Origin: Bacillus carboniphilus
GTDB taxonomy: Bacteria; Bacillota; Bacilli; Bacillales; JC228
NCBI RefSeq assembly: GCF_039522365.1
Contig: NZ_BAAADJ010000006.1
Span: 100,959-164,958 of the forward strand
Direction of reading: 5' to 3'
DNA length: 64,000 nucleotides
Shown: piece by piece, positions 54,931-64,000 of the stretch
Numbering within the stretch: the stretch's first letter is position 1
Layout: the number at the start of each line of letters is the position of its first letter
Notes under the pieces: model-generated
Told to the model about the DNA's origin: nothing
Database searches by the model: none
Seen by the model: the letters and a program-made list of their open reading frames with translations, nothing else
Position numbers and translations under genes: made by a program

Positions 54931-55884
54931 ATGGAAATTCGATTTGGCTTTGTGGCGAATACACTCAGCCTATGGGAGGTAACCCCTTCTAGCACCCTTA
55001 CCTTTACAAGATACAAGGCACTGCCCGCTTCAGACCGTGAGCAAAAGCTCCTCTCCATTACTGAAAAAAATATTGACCACACACTTCGCATTCTTTATTT
55101 TATTGTGGCAAATGGCATCGAAGTGTATCGTATGTCTAGTTCCATTGTGCCACTAGCTACCCATCCAGACGTACTGTGGGATTTTATGTCACCCTTTCAG
55201 GACAAGTGGAAAGAAGTCGGGACGTTTGTTGAGAAATACGGGCTTCGAACAAGCTTTCATCCAAACCAATTCACTCTGTTTACAAGTCCTCGAGAAGAAG
55301 TAACGAAAAATGCTGTTATAGATATGGAATACCACTATCGAATGTTGGAAGCAATGGGGATTGAGAAAAGTAGTGTGATTAACATTCACATCGGGGGTAC
55401 ATACGGAGATAAAGAAAATACATTAAAAAGGTTTCACCAGAATCTGAAGTCTCTTCCTTCCCATATTAAAGAAATCATGACTCTTGAGAACGATGATAAA
55501 ACCTATACGGCAAGGGAAACTCTTCAAGTATGCCAGAAAGAAGGGATTCCTTTTGTGTTTGATTACCACCATCACATGGAAAACCCTGGCGATGAAACGA
55601 TTGAGACAATCATTCCAGACATTTTTGAAACGTGGAAAAAAGCGAATCAACCACCAAAGATCCATATCTCCTCTCCGAAATCAGATAAACAATATAGAGC
55701 TCATGCTGATTATGTAGATGTAGAGTTTATGAAACCACTCTTATCGGTTTTAAAAGATATGGATCAGGATGTTGATATTATGATTGAGGCAAAGGCAAAG
55801 GACCTCGCTCTCTTTAGACTAGTCGAAGATATTAGTCGAATTAGAGGAGTGAAAAGAATTCGCGGTGGGGCCATTCGTTTGTGA
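54931..55884 (+). CDS. uvsE: UV damage endonuclease UvsE
   Basis: UVDE-type endonuclease that nicks 5' to UV photoproducts. 317 residues from the ATG at 54931, after AAGGAGAGGAG; a 12-residue extension overlapping cls is rejected. Metal-site motifs seen: SFHPNQFTLFTS (about 108-119), INIHIGGTYGDKE (about 150-162), LENDD (about 184-188) and FDYHHH (about 210-215), IMIEAKAKD near the end. Same order as ywjE-ywjD in B. subtilis. Confidence 0.95.
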   Translation: MEIRFGFVANTLSLWEVTPSSTLTFTRYKALPASDREQKLLSITEKNIDHTLRILYFIVANGIEVYRMSSSIVPLATHPDVLWDFMSPFQDKWKEVGTFVEKYGLRTSFHPNQFTLFTSPREEVTKNAVIDMEYHYRMLEAMGIEKSSVINIHIGGTYGDKENTLKRFHQNLKSLPSHIKEIMTLENDDKTYTARETLQVCQKEGIPFVFDYHHHMENPGDETIETIIPDIFETWKKANQPPKIHISSPKSDKQYRAHADYVDVEFMKPLLSVLKDMDQDVDIMIEAKAKDLALFRLVEDISRIRGVKRIRGGAIRL

Positions 55885-55900
55885 GCTTGGAATGGCTCCC

Positions 55901-56080
55901 TTATTTAAACCAGGTTAAAAAATGTGGACCTATCCATAACATAAATTTAAACCCTAAGTAGATGCCAATAATTCCGGCTACTCCAGCAAATGCAGGTGGA
56001 GCTGGAATCGGTAACCGGAGCCCTCCGAATACCACTCCTACGATAAACCCGCTCAATAAGGCTAAAATGATCTCTTTCAT
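55901..56080 (-). CDS. XapX-domain small membrane protein
   Basis: 59 residues from the ATG at 56080, RBS AAGGAGG. Two membrane helices with LPIPAPPAFAGVAGIIGIYL between them, the XapX signature. Function unknown; often next to permeases or XapB-type transporters elsewhere. Convergent with uvsE. Confidence 0.82.
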   Translation of the reverse strand: MKEIILALLSGFIVGVVFGGLRLPIPAPPAFAGVAGIIGIYLGFKFMLWIGPHFLTWFK

Positions 56081-56240
56081 ACTGGTGGTGCCTCCTTGTT
56101 CAATTGGTACAGCTTCATACACTAATCTTTAGTAGGTTGGCTTTTTTATACACTTTCATTCATATTCTTTAGTGGGGGAGGTTAGATGTTTATTTTGAAT
56201 TTCACGTGCAGGGAGGGGTGGAACTTTGGATAAGGTGGGG

Positions 56241-56452
56241 TTTCCGTACTCAAATCTGAATTTGCGGTGGATGCATGGCTGCCGCACTCAAATCTGAATT
56301 TTCGCACTCAAACGGTGAGTTTTCGCACTAAAGAGTGTGATTTTCGCACTCAAACCAAGAATTGCACTCAAATTCAACTTTCCGCACTTAAAACCGATTT
56401 TTCGCACTCAAAACTAAAGATTCGCACTCAAAATTCACTTTTCGCACTAACG
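56241..56452. repeat. 20-21 bp array, TTCGCACTCAAA family (locus 1)
   Basis: About ten units with the core TTTTCGCACTCAAA, spaced 20-21 bp. It ends with CGCACTAACGAC, the same terminal variant as the copy at 63.67-63.74 kb. It lies in the ~600-bp gap between the XapX gene and argS; the rest of that gap (56081-56240, 56453-56630) is AT-rich with nothing else I can support. Confidence 0.93.
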
Positions 56453-56630
56453 ACCACTCACCCATACCCAATTTCCAATCAACCCACCTTCTAAAACCCC
56501 TAAAACCAGATAATCTACATCATATACACCATTTCCAACAACCAAAAACATTGAAATTAACCAACTCAAGGAAAAAAACCGCCAAAAACATACAATTTTA
56601 TAAAAAATCACAGCCACAAACCCACATAAC

Positions 56631-56672
56631 AAAAAACCAGAAACAGCATTCAACCTACTGTTTCTGGCTTTA
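56631..56672 (-). terminator. Terminator after argS
   Basis: CCAGAAACAG / CTGTTTCTGG stem followed by TTTTTTGTT on the minus strand. Confidence 0.92.
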
Positions 56673-56676
56673 AAAT

Positions 56677-58344
56677 TTACATCTTTTCTGGAGCCGATAC
56701 ACCAATCAATTTAAGTGCATTTCTCAATGTTACGCGAACTGCTTGGATTAGCGCTAATCTCGCCTTACTCACTTCTACATTTTCAGAATCCAGTACTTTG
56801 TCACTGTTGTAAAAACTGTGGAAAGCTGAAGAAAGCTCTTGAATATAATTGGCAATACGGTGAGGGATTCTTCTTGTCGCTGCTTCTCCCACCACTTGAG
56901 GGAAGTCACCTAGCTTTTTCAGCAGTTCAATTTCCTTTTCACTGCCGATCAATGAAAAATCCGCACCTTCAGCTGTCATACCCATTTCTTCAGCTTGACG
57001 TAAGATACTTGAGATACGAGCATGTGCATATTGAGCATAGTACACTGGATTTTCATTCGATTCAGATACAGCTAGATCCAAATCGAAGTCCATGTGCGTG
57101 TCTCCACTTCTCATCGCAAAGAAGTAACGGACTGCATCTAAGCCTACTTCCTCCACGAGCTCACGCATTGTAACAGCTTTTCCTGTACGCTTACTCATTT
57201 TCATTTTTTCACCATTTTTATATAAATGGACGAGTTGAATGACTTCAACCTCTAAATCATCTGGATTGTGACCAAGTGCTTCCATTGCCGCTTTCATTCT
57301 TGGAATGTATCCATGATGGTCCGCTCCCCAAATGTTAATTAACGTGTCAAAACCACGAGCAAATTTGTCTTGATGATAGGCAATGTCCGGTGTCAAATAC
57401 GTGTATGTGCCATCATTTTTAACAAGAACACGGTCTTTATCGTCACCAAATTGTGTCGAACGGAACCAAACGGCTCCACCTTCTTCAAAAATGTGACCGG
57501 TCTTCTTAAGCTCTGCCAGCGTCTCATCAATTTTCCCATTTTCATAAAGGGACGTTTCAGAATACCAAACATCAAATTTTACACGGAAGTTTTCCAAATC
57601 CACCTTTAGTTTTTCCAACTCATACTTTAATCCGTATTCTCTAAAGTGTTTATAACGCTCTTTTTCATCCATTTCAGCGTATTGATTGCCGAACTCTTCC
57701 GCTAGTTTCTTCCCAATTTGTACGATGTCTTCCCCGTGATATCCATCCTCAGGCATTTCGCGGTCATGTCCTAGAGCTTGGAAATAGCGTGTCTCTACTG
57801 ATAAAGCTAAGTTATGAATTTGGTTCCCCGCATCGTTTATGTAATATTCACGAGAAACATCATAGCCTGCTTTTGAGAGGACATTACATAGTGAATCTCC
57901 TACCGCTGCTCCTCTAGCATGTCCAAGGTGTAAATCTCCCGTTGGGTTAGCAGAAACAAACTCGACTTGTACCTTTCTTCCTTGCCCTACATTCGTTTCA
58001 CCATATTGCTCGCCAGCTTTAAGAATCGTTGGAACGAGCTCCGTTAAATAGCCATTATTTAAATGAAAGTTTATAAAACCTGGACCTGCGATTTCAATCT
58101 TTTCAACTGAAGTTTTACCCAAGTCGAAGTTCTCTTGAATCCCTTCTGCAATCAGTTTTGGGGCCTTTTTCGCAACTCTCGCTAATTGCATAGCCATATT
58201 TGTAGCGTAATCCCCGTGAGATTTTTCCTTAGGGGTCTCTAGAATGACTTCTGGAATGTCCTCTTCGTTCGCTAGCCCCGCCTTCACAACGGCATTTTTA
58301 ATTTCTAGCTTAATTTGTTCTTGTACTTGATCGACAATACTCAT
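56677..58344 (-). CDS. argS: Arginyl-tRNA synthetase
   Basis: Class I synthetase charging tRNA-Arg. 555 residues: N-terminal Add1 domain, HIGH-type motif [12 protein letters not shown] near residue 133, KMSKS-equivalent [11 protein letters not shown] near residue 385 and a C-terminal anticodon-binding DALR domain. It overlaps the DUF1934 gene stop by 4 nt, so both form one unit. Confidence 0.97.
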   Translation of the reverse strand: MSIVDQVQEQIKLEIKNAVVKAGLANEEDIPEVILETPKEKSHGDYATNMAMQLARVAKKAPKLIAEGIQENFDLGKTSVEKIEIAGPGFINFHLNNGYLTELVPTILKAGEQYGETNVGQGRKVQVEFVSANPTGDLHLGHARGAAVGDSLCNVLSKAGYDVSREYYINDAGNQIHNLALSVETRYFQALGHDREMPEDGYHGEDIVQIGKKLAEEFGNQYAEMDEKERYKHFREYGLKYELEKLKVDLENFRVKFDVWYSETSLYENGKIDETLAELKKTGHIFEEGGAVWFRSTQFGDDKDRVLVKNDGTYTYLTPDIAYHQDKFARGFDTLINIWGADHHGYIPRMKAAMEALGHNPDDLEVEVIQLVHLYKNGEKMKMSKRTGKAVTMRELVEEVGLDAVRYFFAMRSGDTHMDFDLDLAVSESNENPVYYAQYAHARISSILRQAEEMGMTAEGADFSLIGSEKEIELLKKLGDFPQVVGEAATRRIPHRIANYIQELSSAFHSFYNSDKVLDSENVEVSKARLALIQAVRVTLRNALKLIGVSAPEKM

Positions 58345-58772
58345 GCCTTTTCCTCCTGAAACGAAAATGTCATTTTATATGTACCGATGAATGACTCCTG
58401 CATCGAAAGAGCATACTCCAGTTTCAAAGTATGCTGATTATTATCCTTTGTCTGATGGTTAATTTCAGATGTGTGGGCTGCGATTGGTATCGTTCCATAC
58501 ACATGTTCATAGTGTCCTCGCGTTGTTTCATCTAGGCGATGCTCTAAACGCATAGAAACGGCCCCACTTCTTAATAAAAGCGCATACCCATCTTTCCATT
58601 TTAAAATCGTTTTTACGGTCCCTTCTTCATGGGCCTCTTCGTATTTTAAAAACTCACTACCTGCTTTTTTAAAATATTGACCCCATACCGTCAATTCATA
58701 CCGTTCAACTTCTTGGTCTCGTTTAATTTCATTTTGAAGTGTTATTTTGACTTCTTGATCGTTGGCAGTCAA
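58341..58772 (-). CDS. ywiB: DUF1934 family protein (YwiB-like)
   Basis: 143 residues from a TTG start at 58772 ([17 protein letters not shown]), 7 nt after AGGAGG. Beta-rich lipocalin-like fold with [22 protein letters not shown] and [16 protein letters not shown] as recognisable segments. Function unknown. Upstream of and coupled to argS, as in other Bacillaceae. Confidence 0.85.
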   Translation of the reverse strand: MTANDQEVKITLQNEIKRDQEVERYELTVWGQYFKKAGSEFLKYEEAHEEGTVKTILKWKDGYALLLRSGAVSMRLEHRLDETTRGHYEHVYGTIPIAAHTSEINHQTKDNNQHTLKLEYALSMQESFIGTYKMTFSFQEEKA

Positions 58773-58920
58773 AGAAAAACCTCCTGCGTCCACCTATTAT
58801 AACTATATAAGTATAAAGATTTTTATTGTGAATCGCAAACTAGACCAACGGAATGCGTTTTCGAAGCAAAAAATTCTTTATTTTCAATCGTTGACCGACT
58901 ATTATCTAACCTTAGGAACC

Positions 58921-59067
58921 ATTTATCAGAACTCAGACTCCATTTATCCGAACTCTCACACCTTTTATCCGAACTCAGACACCCTTTATCCGAACTCACG
59001 CACCCTTTATCCGAACTCAGACACCCTTTATCCGAACTCTCACACCCTTTATCCGAACTCAAACACA
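58921..59067. repeat. 21-bp array, TATCCGAACTC family
   Basis: Seven units of 21 bp with the core TTTATCCGAACTCAGACACC and small variants, ending next to the speB terminator. It lies in the 352-bp gap between speB and the DUF1934 gene. Confidence 0.95.
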
Positions 59068-59069
59068 AA

Positions 59070-59116
59070 CAAAAAGAAGCACCCGATTCACAAAGCTATC
59101 TACCGGGTGCTTCATT
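59070..59116 (-). terminator. Terminator after speB
   Basis: GAAGCACCCG / CGGGTGCTTC stem followed by TTTTTGTTTG on the minus strand. Confidence 0.92.
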
Positions 59117-59124
59117 CTCTCTCT

Positions 59125-59997
59125 TTATTTTACCCAGCCCAACAAAATTTCCCTCAAAAACTTACTGGCTGCTATTTGTGTTTGTTCGGATGGGTCATAC
59201 GCTGGTGCTACTTCCACAATGTCTGCTCCCACAACGTTGATGTCGGAGTTTGCGATCATTGTAATGGCTTCAAGTAGCTCTTTGGAGGAGATTCCTCCTG
59301 CTTCAGCTGTTCCTGTTCCAGGTGCATGAGCTGGGTCTAACACATCGATATCAATCGTTACGTATACATTTCTGCCCGCTAGCTTAGGTAAAACTTCCTT
59401 TAAAGGAGCTGCTACATCGAACTTCGCCATATACATACCAGACTCTTTTGCATATTGGAACTCTTCTCTCATACCAGAACGGATTCCAAATGAATACACA
59501 TTTTCAGGTCCGATAAGGCCGCAAACTTTACGGATTGGAGTAGAATGAGATAAAGGCTCCCCTTCATACTCTTCTCTTAAGTCAGCATGTGCATCAATAT
59601 GAATAACGGCAAAGTCAGGGTATTTTTTATGGATGGCTTTAAAAACCGGCCATGTGCATAGATGCTCTCCACCTAAACCAACTGGAAACTTGCCTGCATC
59701 TAAAAGCTGGCCCACATACTCTTCAATGAGATCTAAACTTCTTTGTGGGTTTCCGAATGGTAACGGAATGTCACCCGCATCAAAGTACTTCACTTCTTCT
59801 AAATGCTTGTCTAAGTATGGGCTATATTCTTCTAACCCTAAAGATACTTCACGAATTCGAGCTGGACCAAAACGGGACCCGGGACGAAAGCTAACGGTCC
59901 AATCCATTGGCATACCGTAGATAACAGCCTTGCTTTCCTCGTAACTCGGATGGCTTTTTATAAACACATTTCCTGAATATGCTTCATCAAAACGCAT
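59125..59997 (-). CDS. speB: Agmatinase
   Basis: Ureohydrolase converting agmatine to putrescine and urea. 290 residues from the ATG at 59997 (MRFDEAYSGNVFIKS). Mn ligands lie in GGEHL, IHIDAHADLREEYEGEPLSH (near residue 145) and TIDIDVLDPAHAPGTGT (near residue 215). RBS GGGGAGTG. 20 nt downstream of speE. A 21-residue extension overlapping the speE 3' end is rejected. Confidence 0.96.
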   Translation of the reverse strand: MRFDEAYSGNVFIKSHPSYEESKAVIYGMPMDWTVSFRPGSRFGPARIREVSLGLEEYSPYLDKHLEEVKYFDAGDIPLPFGNPQRSLDLIEEYVGQLLDAGKFPVGLGGEHLCTWPVFKAIHKKYPDFAVIHIDAHADLREEYEGEPLSHSTPIRKVCGLIGPENVYSFGIRSGMREEFQYAKESGMYMAKFDVAAPLKEVLPKLAGRNVYVTIDIDVLDPAHAPGTGTAEAGGISSKELLEAITMIANSDINVVGADIVEVAPAYDPSEQTQIAASKFLREILLGWVK

Positions 59998-60017
59998 TGT
60001 CTTCACTCCCCAGAAAC

Positions 60018-60848
60018 CTACTCGATTAAATCTTTCACAAACTTTGGTAAAACAAAGCAAGCTTTATGTAGCTCTTTTGTATAATACTTTGTATCAATAT
60101 CATGGAATCGGCTATCTTCAACAGCTAGTGGATCATACTTTTTAGATCCAATCGTAAATGTCCAAAGTCCACTTGGATAGGTTGGAATATTTGCTGTATA
60201 TAGTTTAGTGATTGGGAAGATTTCTTTAACATCCTTCTGCACTTGACGAATTAAGTCTGGTGTAAACCATGGGTTGTCCGTTTGTGCAACGAAAATTCCG
60301 TCTTCCTTTAATGCCTTTGAAATTCCCGCGTAAAAACCTTTGGAGAACAAGTTCACTGCTGGACCAACTGGTTCAGTCGAGTCAACCATGATGACATCAT
60401 ATTCGTTTTCGCTTTTAGCAATATGCATGAAGCCGTCATCCACTTGAACGTCAACTCTAGGATCATCTAATTTACCAGCAATCTCAGGTAGATATTTTTT
60501 TGAGTACTCAATTACTTTCCCGTCAATATCCACTAGTGTCGCTTTCTTGACACTTGGGTGCTTCAACACTTCACGGATGACTCCACCGTCTCCTCCACCC
60601 ACAACTAGTACATTTTCAGGGTTCGGGTGCGTAAATAATGGAACATGCGCTACCATTTCATGATAAACCCATTCGTCTTTTTGGTTTGTCATGACCATTC
60701 CATCTAAAAGAAGCATGTTGCCCCATTCTTCTGTTTCTACCATATCTAATTGTTGAAATTCAGTTTGCTCTGAATGTAGAGTCTTTTTTACTTTCATTGT
60801 AATTCCGAAGTTTTCTGTTTGTTTTTCAGTAAACCAAAATCCTCCCAT
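60018..60848 (-). CDS. speE: Spermidine synthase
   Basis: Transfers aminopropyl from decarboxylated SAM to putrescine. 276 residues from the ATG at 60848 (the same length as in B. subtilis). [18 protein letters not shown] near residue 85 and [12 protein letters not shown] near 105 form the dcSAM pocket; [11 protein letters not shown] near residue 155 is the catalytic loop. Forms a putrescine-spermidine operon with speB. MITE-like copy C begins ~24 nt upstream of the start. Confidence 0.97.
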   Translation of the reverse strand: MGGFWFTEKQTENFGITMKVKKTLHSEQTEFQQLDMVETEEWGNMLLLDGMVMTNQKDEWVYHEMVAHVPLFTHPNPENVLVVGGGDGGVIREVLKHPSVKKATLVDIDGKVIEYSKKYLPEIAGKLDDPRVDVQVDDGFMHIAKSENEYDVIMVDSTEPVGPAVNLFSKGFYAGISKALKEDGIFVAQTDNPWFTPDLIRQVQKDVKEIFPITKLYTANIPTYPSGLWTFTIGSKKYDPLAVEDSRFHDIDTKYYTKELHKACFVLPKFVKDLIE

Positions 60849-60871
60849 GATACTCATCCTTTCTTTAATTA

Positions 60872-61105
60872 CACTATTTTCGCATACTTTGTTGGTTCTT
60901 TATACATAGCTTAAACTTACAAACTATAGCCGTTGATTTCCGTTGCAGGTGCTTGCTTTCCGTGGGCGGTCCGGGAGCCTCCTCGTCGCTGTCGCTCCTG
61001 CGGGGTCTCCCTTGTCCCTTCCTCCCACAGGAGTCAAGCACCTTCCACTCCAATCAACTACTGCTTTAACTATAAGTGATAAACAACAATCTTTACGAAG
61101 GCAGC
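60872..61105. repeat. MITE-like palindromic element, copy C
   Basis: 234 bp. Left arm CACTATTTTCGCATACTTTG, inner stem GTTGATT (60932) / AATCAAC (61052), core GGGAGCCTCCTCGTCGC, right arm AAACAACAATCTTTACGAAG. The right arm matches copy A closely. It lies between the divergent speE and pbpG genes. Confidence 0.9.
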
Positions 61106-61243
61106 TTCTATTATGTTATTTATGTCCAATCATAAGACTTCTCTTTCAAATGATTCCCTATGTACTTCATTACAAACACAGGAATTCAAATTGAATTGAA
61201 TCTATGGTCTATTGTTGCATTTCATGTTGATGGTGTATTTTTT

Positions 61244-61360
61244 GTCTAGCTGCGATGGCTAGGACCTCGAGTCACAAGTCTATCCTCTCGTGGCAAAGAA
61301 CGCCACGACGAGGCTAGCCTTGTGCTTGTCGGTCCTGAGCAAGCCATCTCCGCTTTTCGA
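61244..61360. repeat. Long-hairpin intergenic repeat (second palindromic family)
   Basis: Nested inverted arms: GCGATGGCTAGGACC (61252) against GGTCCTGAGCAAGCCATC (61331), then an inner hairpin CGTGGC-AAAGAAC-GCCACG (61289-61307). The sequence resembles, from memory, a repeat common in Bacillaceae intergenic DNA. One copy in this window. Confidence 0.75.
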
Positions 61361-61512
61361 TTTAACACACTGAGAAAAAGTATAGTCTAAACTAGCAAAA
61401 ATTCAATATAAAAATTTGCAAAATGTTTAAATTGAGTCCTTTTTTTCCAAAATGAGAATAAAGGATGATGGATTAGCGGAAAATATTGTCACTAGAGAGA
61501 GGTGAACGTACG

Positions 61513-63600
61513 ATGGAAGTGTTGACGGGTAATCATTTTGAACGAACGAAGCGGTATGCGAGAGCTTTGTTTTTTTTAGCTTTACTTGCTACGGTAATAG
61601 GTTTTATGACGGTCAGTGCTATTTTTATATATGCCAAAGTACTTGGTCCACCTCCCCTCGTGGTGTCGAAGTCCTCTTTATTTGTGGCAGATGATGGGCA
61701 CATTTTTGGAGCCACCAATCCTCAAGGTGAGATTCGGTATTGGATTCCGTTAGATGATATTTCAGACCATGTCCAACACGCTACGATTTCGATTGAAGAC
61801 CGGAATTTTTATGACCATAACGGTTTTGATTTAAAGAGAATTGCCGGGGCTGCCTTGGCCGATATCAAAGCGATGTCTATGGTACAGGGAGCTAGCACCA
61901 TTACCCAACAGTATGCTCGAAACCTATATTTAGGCCACGATAAGACATGGAAACGAAAGTTAGCGGAAGCCTTTTACGCTGTACGTCTTGAGATGAGCTA
62001 CTCTAAGGAAGAAATTTTAGAAGGGTACCTTAATACGATTTACTATGGTCATGGTGCATATGGGATCCAAGCTGCCAGCCAATATTATTTTGGTAAAAAT
62101 GCAGAGCGACTGACTCTTGCAGAAGCTGCCATGTTATCCGGAATACCAAAGGGGCCAAGTCATTATTCACCCACAGATAATTTTGAAAAAGCCAAGAAAA
62201 GACAGGAGCTCATTCTCCGTTCTATGGTTGAGAACGGATATATTACGAAAGAGCAGGCTGATCTTGCTGCTAAAGAAGAACTAACTCTAGTCGGCCAGCA
62301 CCCACATAAGCAAAATGGGTTTGCTCCTTACTTTCAGGATATTGTTCGGTCTGAGCTCGTTAATAAGCTGAAGATTAGTGAGGAAACCATTGCACTTGGC
62401 GGATTAACGGTCTATACCACCATTGATTCCAACTTGCAGCAAATAGCTGAAGAGGTCATAAATTATAATATGTCGGATCAGTCCGCTATGCAGGTGGGGT
62501 TTGTTGCGATGGATCCGGCTACAGGTTATGTAAAAGCATTAGTGGGTGGACGTGACTATGTGAAAAGCAGTTACAATCGAGCCTATCAAGCGTTACGACA
62601 ACCAGGTTCAACAATAAAGCCACTCTTGTACTATGCAGCTATTGAAAGAGGGTTTACCCCTTCTACAACGATGAAGAGTGAGGTCACTACTTTCAAGTAC
62701 GATGAAGGCCGTGCCGAATATACACCACACAACTTTAATAATCATTATGCAAATGAGGAGATTACCCTAGCTCAAGCATTAGCACTTTCAGATAATGTCT
62801 TTGCTGTAAAAACCCATCTCTTCTTAGGTGAAGAAGTTCTAGTAGATACAGCGAAAAAGTTTGGGATTTCATCAAAGATGGATCTTGTTCCTTCCCTTGC
62901 TCTCGGGACATCTGGAGTGCGTGTCGTTGAAATGGTGAATGCCTACAGCATGTTTGCAAATGGTGGAAAAAAGATTGAACCTACTTTTATTAAAAAAGTA
63001 GTAAATCACAAAGGTGAGGTATTATACGAAAAAGAGCAAGAAGACACGCAAGTACTGGACCATGACTTAGCCTTTGTCATGTCCCATCTCTTAAGAGGTA
63101 TGTTCGATCCTAAATTGAATGATTACGCTCGTGTAACGGGAAGTTCGATTATCAATGAAATGACGCGACCGTATGCGGGTAAATCAGGTTCAACGGATAC
63201 GGATAGCTGGATGATTGGCTTTTCTCCTGGCCTCACAGCTGGGGTGTGGACAGGGTATGATGATAATCAAGAAATTACGTTGACCGCAGAAAAGCTGTAT
63301 GCCAAAAATATATGGATTGATTTTATGGAAAAGGCATTAGAAAAAGAGCCGGTTAAAACCTTTGTACCGACCAAAGGTGTAGTCGGAGTATATGTGGACC
63401 CTGATAACGGAAAACTGGCTACAGAGAGCTGTCCTGTATCGAGGCTGACCTATTTTAAAGCCGGTACAGAGCCTACTACTTACTGTATTGAACATATCGA
63501 ACACAGAATAGAGGAAAATCCAGAACCGAAGACGGAACCAAAAGAGCAACCTGATGGCAAGGATAGGCCTTGGTATAAGAAATTGTTTGATTGGATTTAG
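61513..63600 (+). CDS. pbpG: Class A penicillin-binding protein (PbpG type)
   Basis: Bifunctional peptidoglycan polymerase and transpeptidase, 695 residues from the ATG at 61513 (RBS GAGAGGTG; the TTG at 61486 is poor). One membrane anchor (about 20-42), glycosyltransferase domain (about 75-245; ATISIEDRNFYDHNGFD, ASTITQQYARNLYLG) and transpeptidase domain with SxxK in QPGSTIKPL (near residue 365), SxN in LSDNVFA and KSG in YAGKSGSTDTDSWM. By synteny with speEB it matches B. subtilis pbpG, which acts in spore cortex/wall synthesis. Confidence 0.95.
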   Translation: MEVLTGNHFERTKRYARALFFLALLATVIGFMTVSAIFIYAKVLGPPPLVVSKSSLFVADDGHIFGATNPQGEIRYWIPLDDISDHVQHATISIEDRNFYDHNGFDLKRIAGAALADIKAMSMVQGASTITQQYARNLYLGHDKTWKRKLAEAFYAVRLEMSYSKEEILEGYLNTIYYGHGAYGIQAASQYYFGKNAERLTLAEAAMLSGIPKGPSHYSPTDNFEKAKKRQELILRSMVENGYITKEQADLAAKEELTLVGQHPHKQNGFAPYFQDIVRSELVNKLKISEETIALGGLTVYTTIDSNLQQIAEEVINYNMSDQSAMQVGFVAMDPATGYVKALVGGRDYVKSSYNRAYQALRQPGSTIKPLLYYAAIERGFTPSTTMKSEVTTFKYDEGRAEYTPHNFNNHYANEEITLAQALALSDNVFAVKTHLFLGEEVLVDTAKKFGISSKMDLVPSLALGTSGVRVVEMVNAYSMFANGGKKIEPTFIKKVVNHKGEVLYEKEQEDTQVLDHDLAFVMSHLLRGMFDPKLNDYARVTGSSIINEMTRPYAGKSGSTDTDSWMIGFSPGLTAGVWTGYDDNQEITLTAEKLYAKNIWIDFMEKALEKEPVKTFVPTKGVVGVYVDPDNGKLATESCPVSRLTYFKAGTEPTTYCIEHIEHRIEENPEPKTEPKEQPDGKDRPWYKKLFDWI

Positions 63601-63603
63601 GGA

Positions 63604-63638
63604 GGCTAGCACTTTTATAGGTGCTGGCTTTTTTGTTT
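63604..63638 (+). terminator. Terminator after pbpG
   Basis: GCTAGCACT / AGGTGCTGGC stem followed by TTTTTTGTTTT. Confidence 0.9.
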
Positions 63639-63667
63639 TATGTCATGTCACACCGGACCCCGGGGCC

Positions 63668-63737
63668 GCACTCAAATTGGATTTTTCGCACTCAATTTCA
63701 CCTTTCCGCACTCAAAATCAATTTTCCGCACTAACGA
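63668..63737. repeat. 20-21 bp array, TTCGCACTCAAA family (locus 2)
   Basis: Four units with the core TTTCGCACTCAAA spaced 20-21 bp, ending CGCACTAACGAC like the copy at 56.2 kb. Downstream of the pbpG terminator. Confidence 0.9.
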
Positions 63738-63897
63738 CTCGGGTTTCTAGCCAAGTTAAAGCAATCACACACCCCGCCCCTCCTAATTACCAATAAACAA
63801 AGCATGTAATAGCATGAATAATCATCTTTTAACCACTTACAACAACCAAAAACCTTCTTATTTTAAAAAAGCCGGTTAATAAATACAAAAATGAAAA

Positions 63898-64000
63898 ATC
63901 GAGTAGGAGGGGGTGACTAACCCCCGACCTCTCACACCACCGTACGTACCGTTCGGTATACGGCGGTTCAACTATGATTGACGTAAAAATTCATATCGTT
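63898..64000 (-). mobile_element. 3' end of a group II intron (partial; domains V and VI)
   Basis: On the minus strand, 63936-63967 folds as a domain V: a 9-bp lower stem (ACCGCCGTA / TACGGTGGT), a two-nucleotide CG bulge, a 4-bp upper stem and a tetraloop. Domain VI follows (GGTCGGGGGTTAGTCACCCCC) with an unpaired A about 7-8 nt from the expected 3' end (CTACTCGAT, near 63898). The rest of the intron, including any reverse transcriptase ORF, would lie beyond the right edge. Confidence 0.72.

Noticed and set aside
58762..59277. 171-residue frame with Tyr-Pro-Asn-Ser repeats
   Set aside because: Translation of the TATCCGAACTC array, running into speB antisense.

Overview
The window is a chromosomal stretch from a low-GC, endospore-forming member of the Bacillaceae. 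Spore genes (spo0F, spoIIR, a class A PBP of the PbpG type) are present. The gene order also follows the Bacillus subtilis upp/atp, ywl, ywj and ywi/ywh neighbourhoods: ywlG-rpiB-ywlE-mntP-ywlC-ywlB-spoIIR-prmC-prfA, tdk-rpmE-rho-glpX-murZ-tal-fbaA-spo0F-ywjG-pyrG-rpoE, fadF-cls-uvsE, and argS-ywiB / speB-speE-pbpG. The ATP synthase c and a subunits look neutrophile-like. The species cannot be named from sequence alone.

Layout. 1-5.0 kb: F1Fo ATP synthase operon (atpZ-I-B-E-F-H-A-G, minus strand, atpG cut by the window edge) behind a strong sigma-A-like promoter. 5.3-9.0 kb: an inserted acetyltransferase and a secreted subtilase. 9.2-12.7 kb: mnaA/wecB-upp-glyA. 12.8-23.7 kb: Nudix, MFS, then the ywl cluster with an MCP inserted, spoIIR, prmC and prfA. 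23.9-26.9 kb: a T-box leader (probably serine) driving a class V aminotransferase and serA. 27.7-38 kb: PHP phosphatase, lipoprotein, tdk, rpmE, rho, gluconeogenic and pentose-phosphate enzymes, murZ, spo0F, ywjG. 38.4-41.5 kb: pyrG, rpoE. 41.6-53.4 kb: a short-chain acyl-CoA catabolic block (fadF; thiolase, 3-hydroxyacyl-CoA dehydrogenase, two acyl-CoA dehydrogenases, TetR regulator, fused isobutyryl-CoA mutase) with matching TetR-type operators at two promoters and a cre box. 53.7-56.1 kb: cardiolipin synthase, UV endonuclease, XapX protein. 56.7-63.6 kb: argS, DUF1934, speB-speE, pbpG. At the right edge lies the 3' end (domains V and VI) of a minus-strand group II intron.

The most unusual feature is not a gene. 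Almost every long intergenic gap holds one of a set of short-period repeat arrays. Six have a 20-21 bp period (two helical turns) and different but partly alignable cores (TATCGGAAA, TATGGGACA, TTCAGAACTC, TATCCGAACTC, TTCGCACTCA, TTTACTTGCC). Two others have 51/52 bp and 193 bp periods. Five of the eight families occur at two separate loci. Besides these there is a ~231 bp MITE-like palindrome present three times (near upp, pyrG and speE), a related palindrome with different arms plus one decayed copy, and another long-hairpin repeat. The arrays are absent from coding sequence, except that some abut stop codons. They sit between convergent genes, beside terminators and inside the acyl-CoA operon. 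They generate long spurious ORFs in several frames, which are not annotated here as genes.
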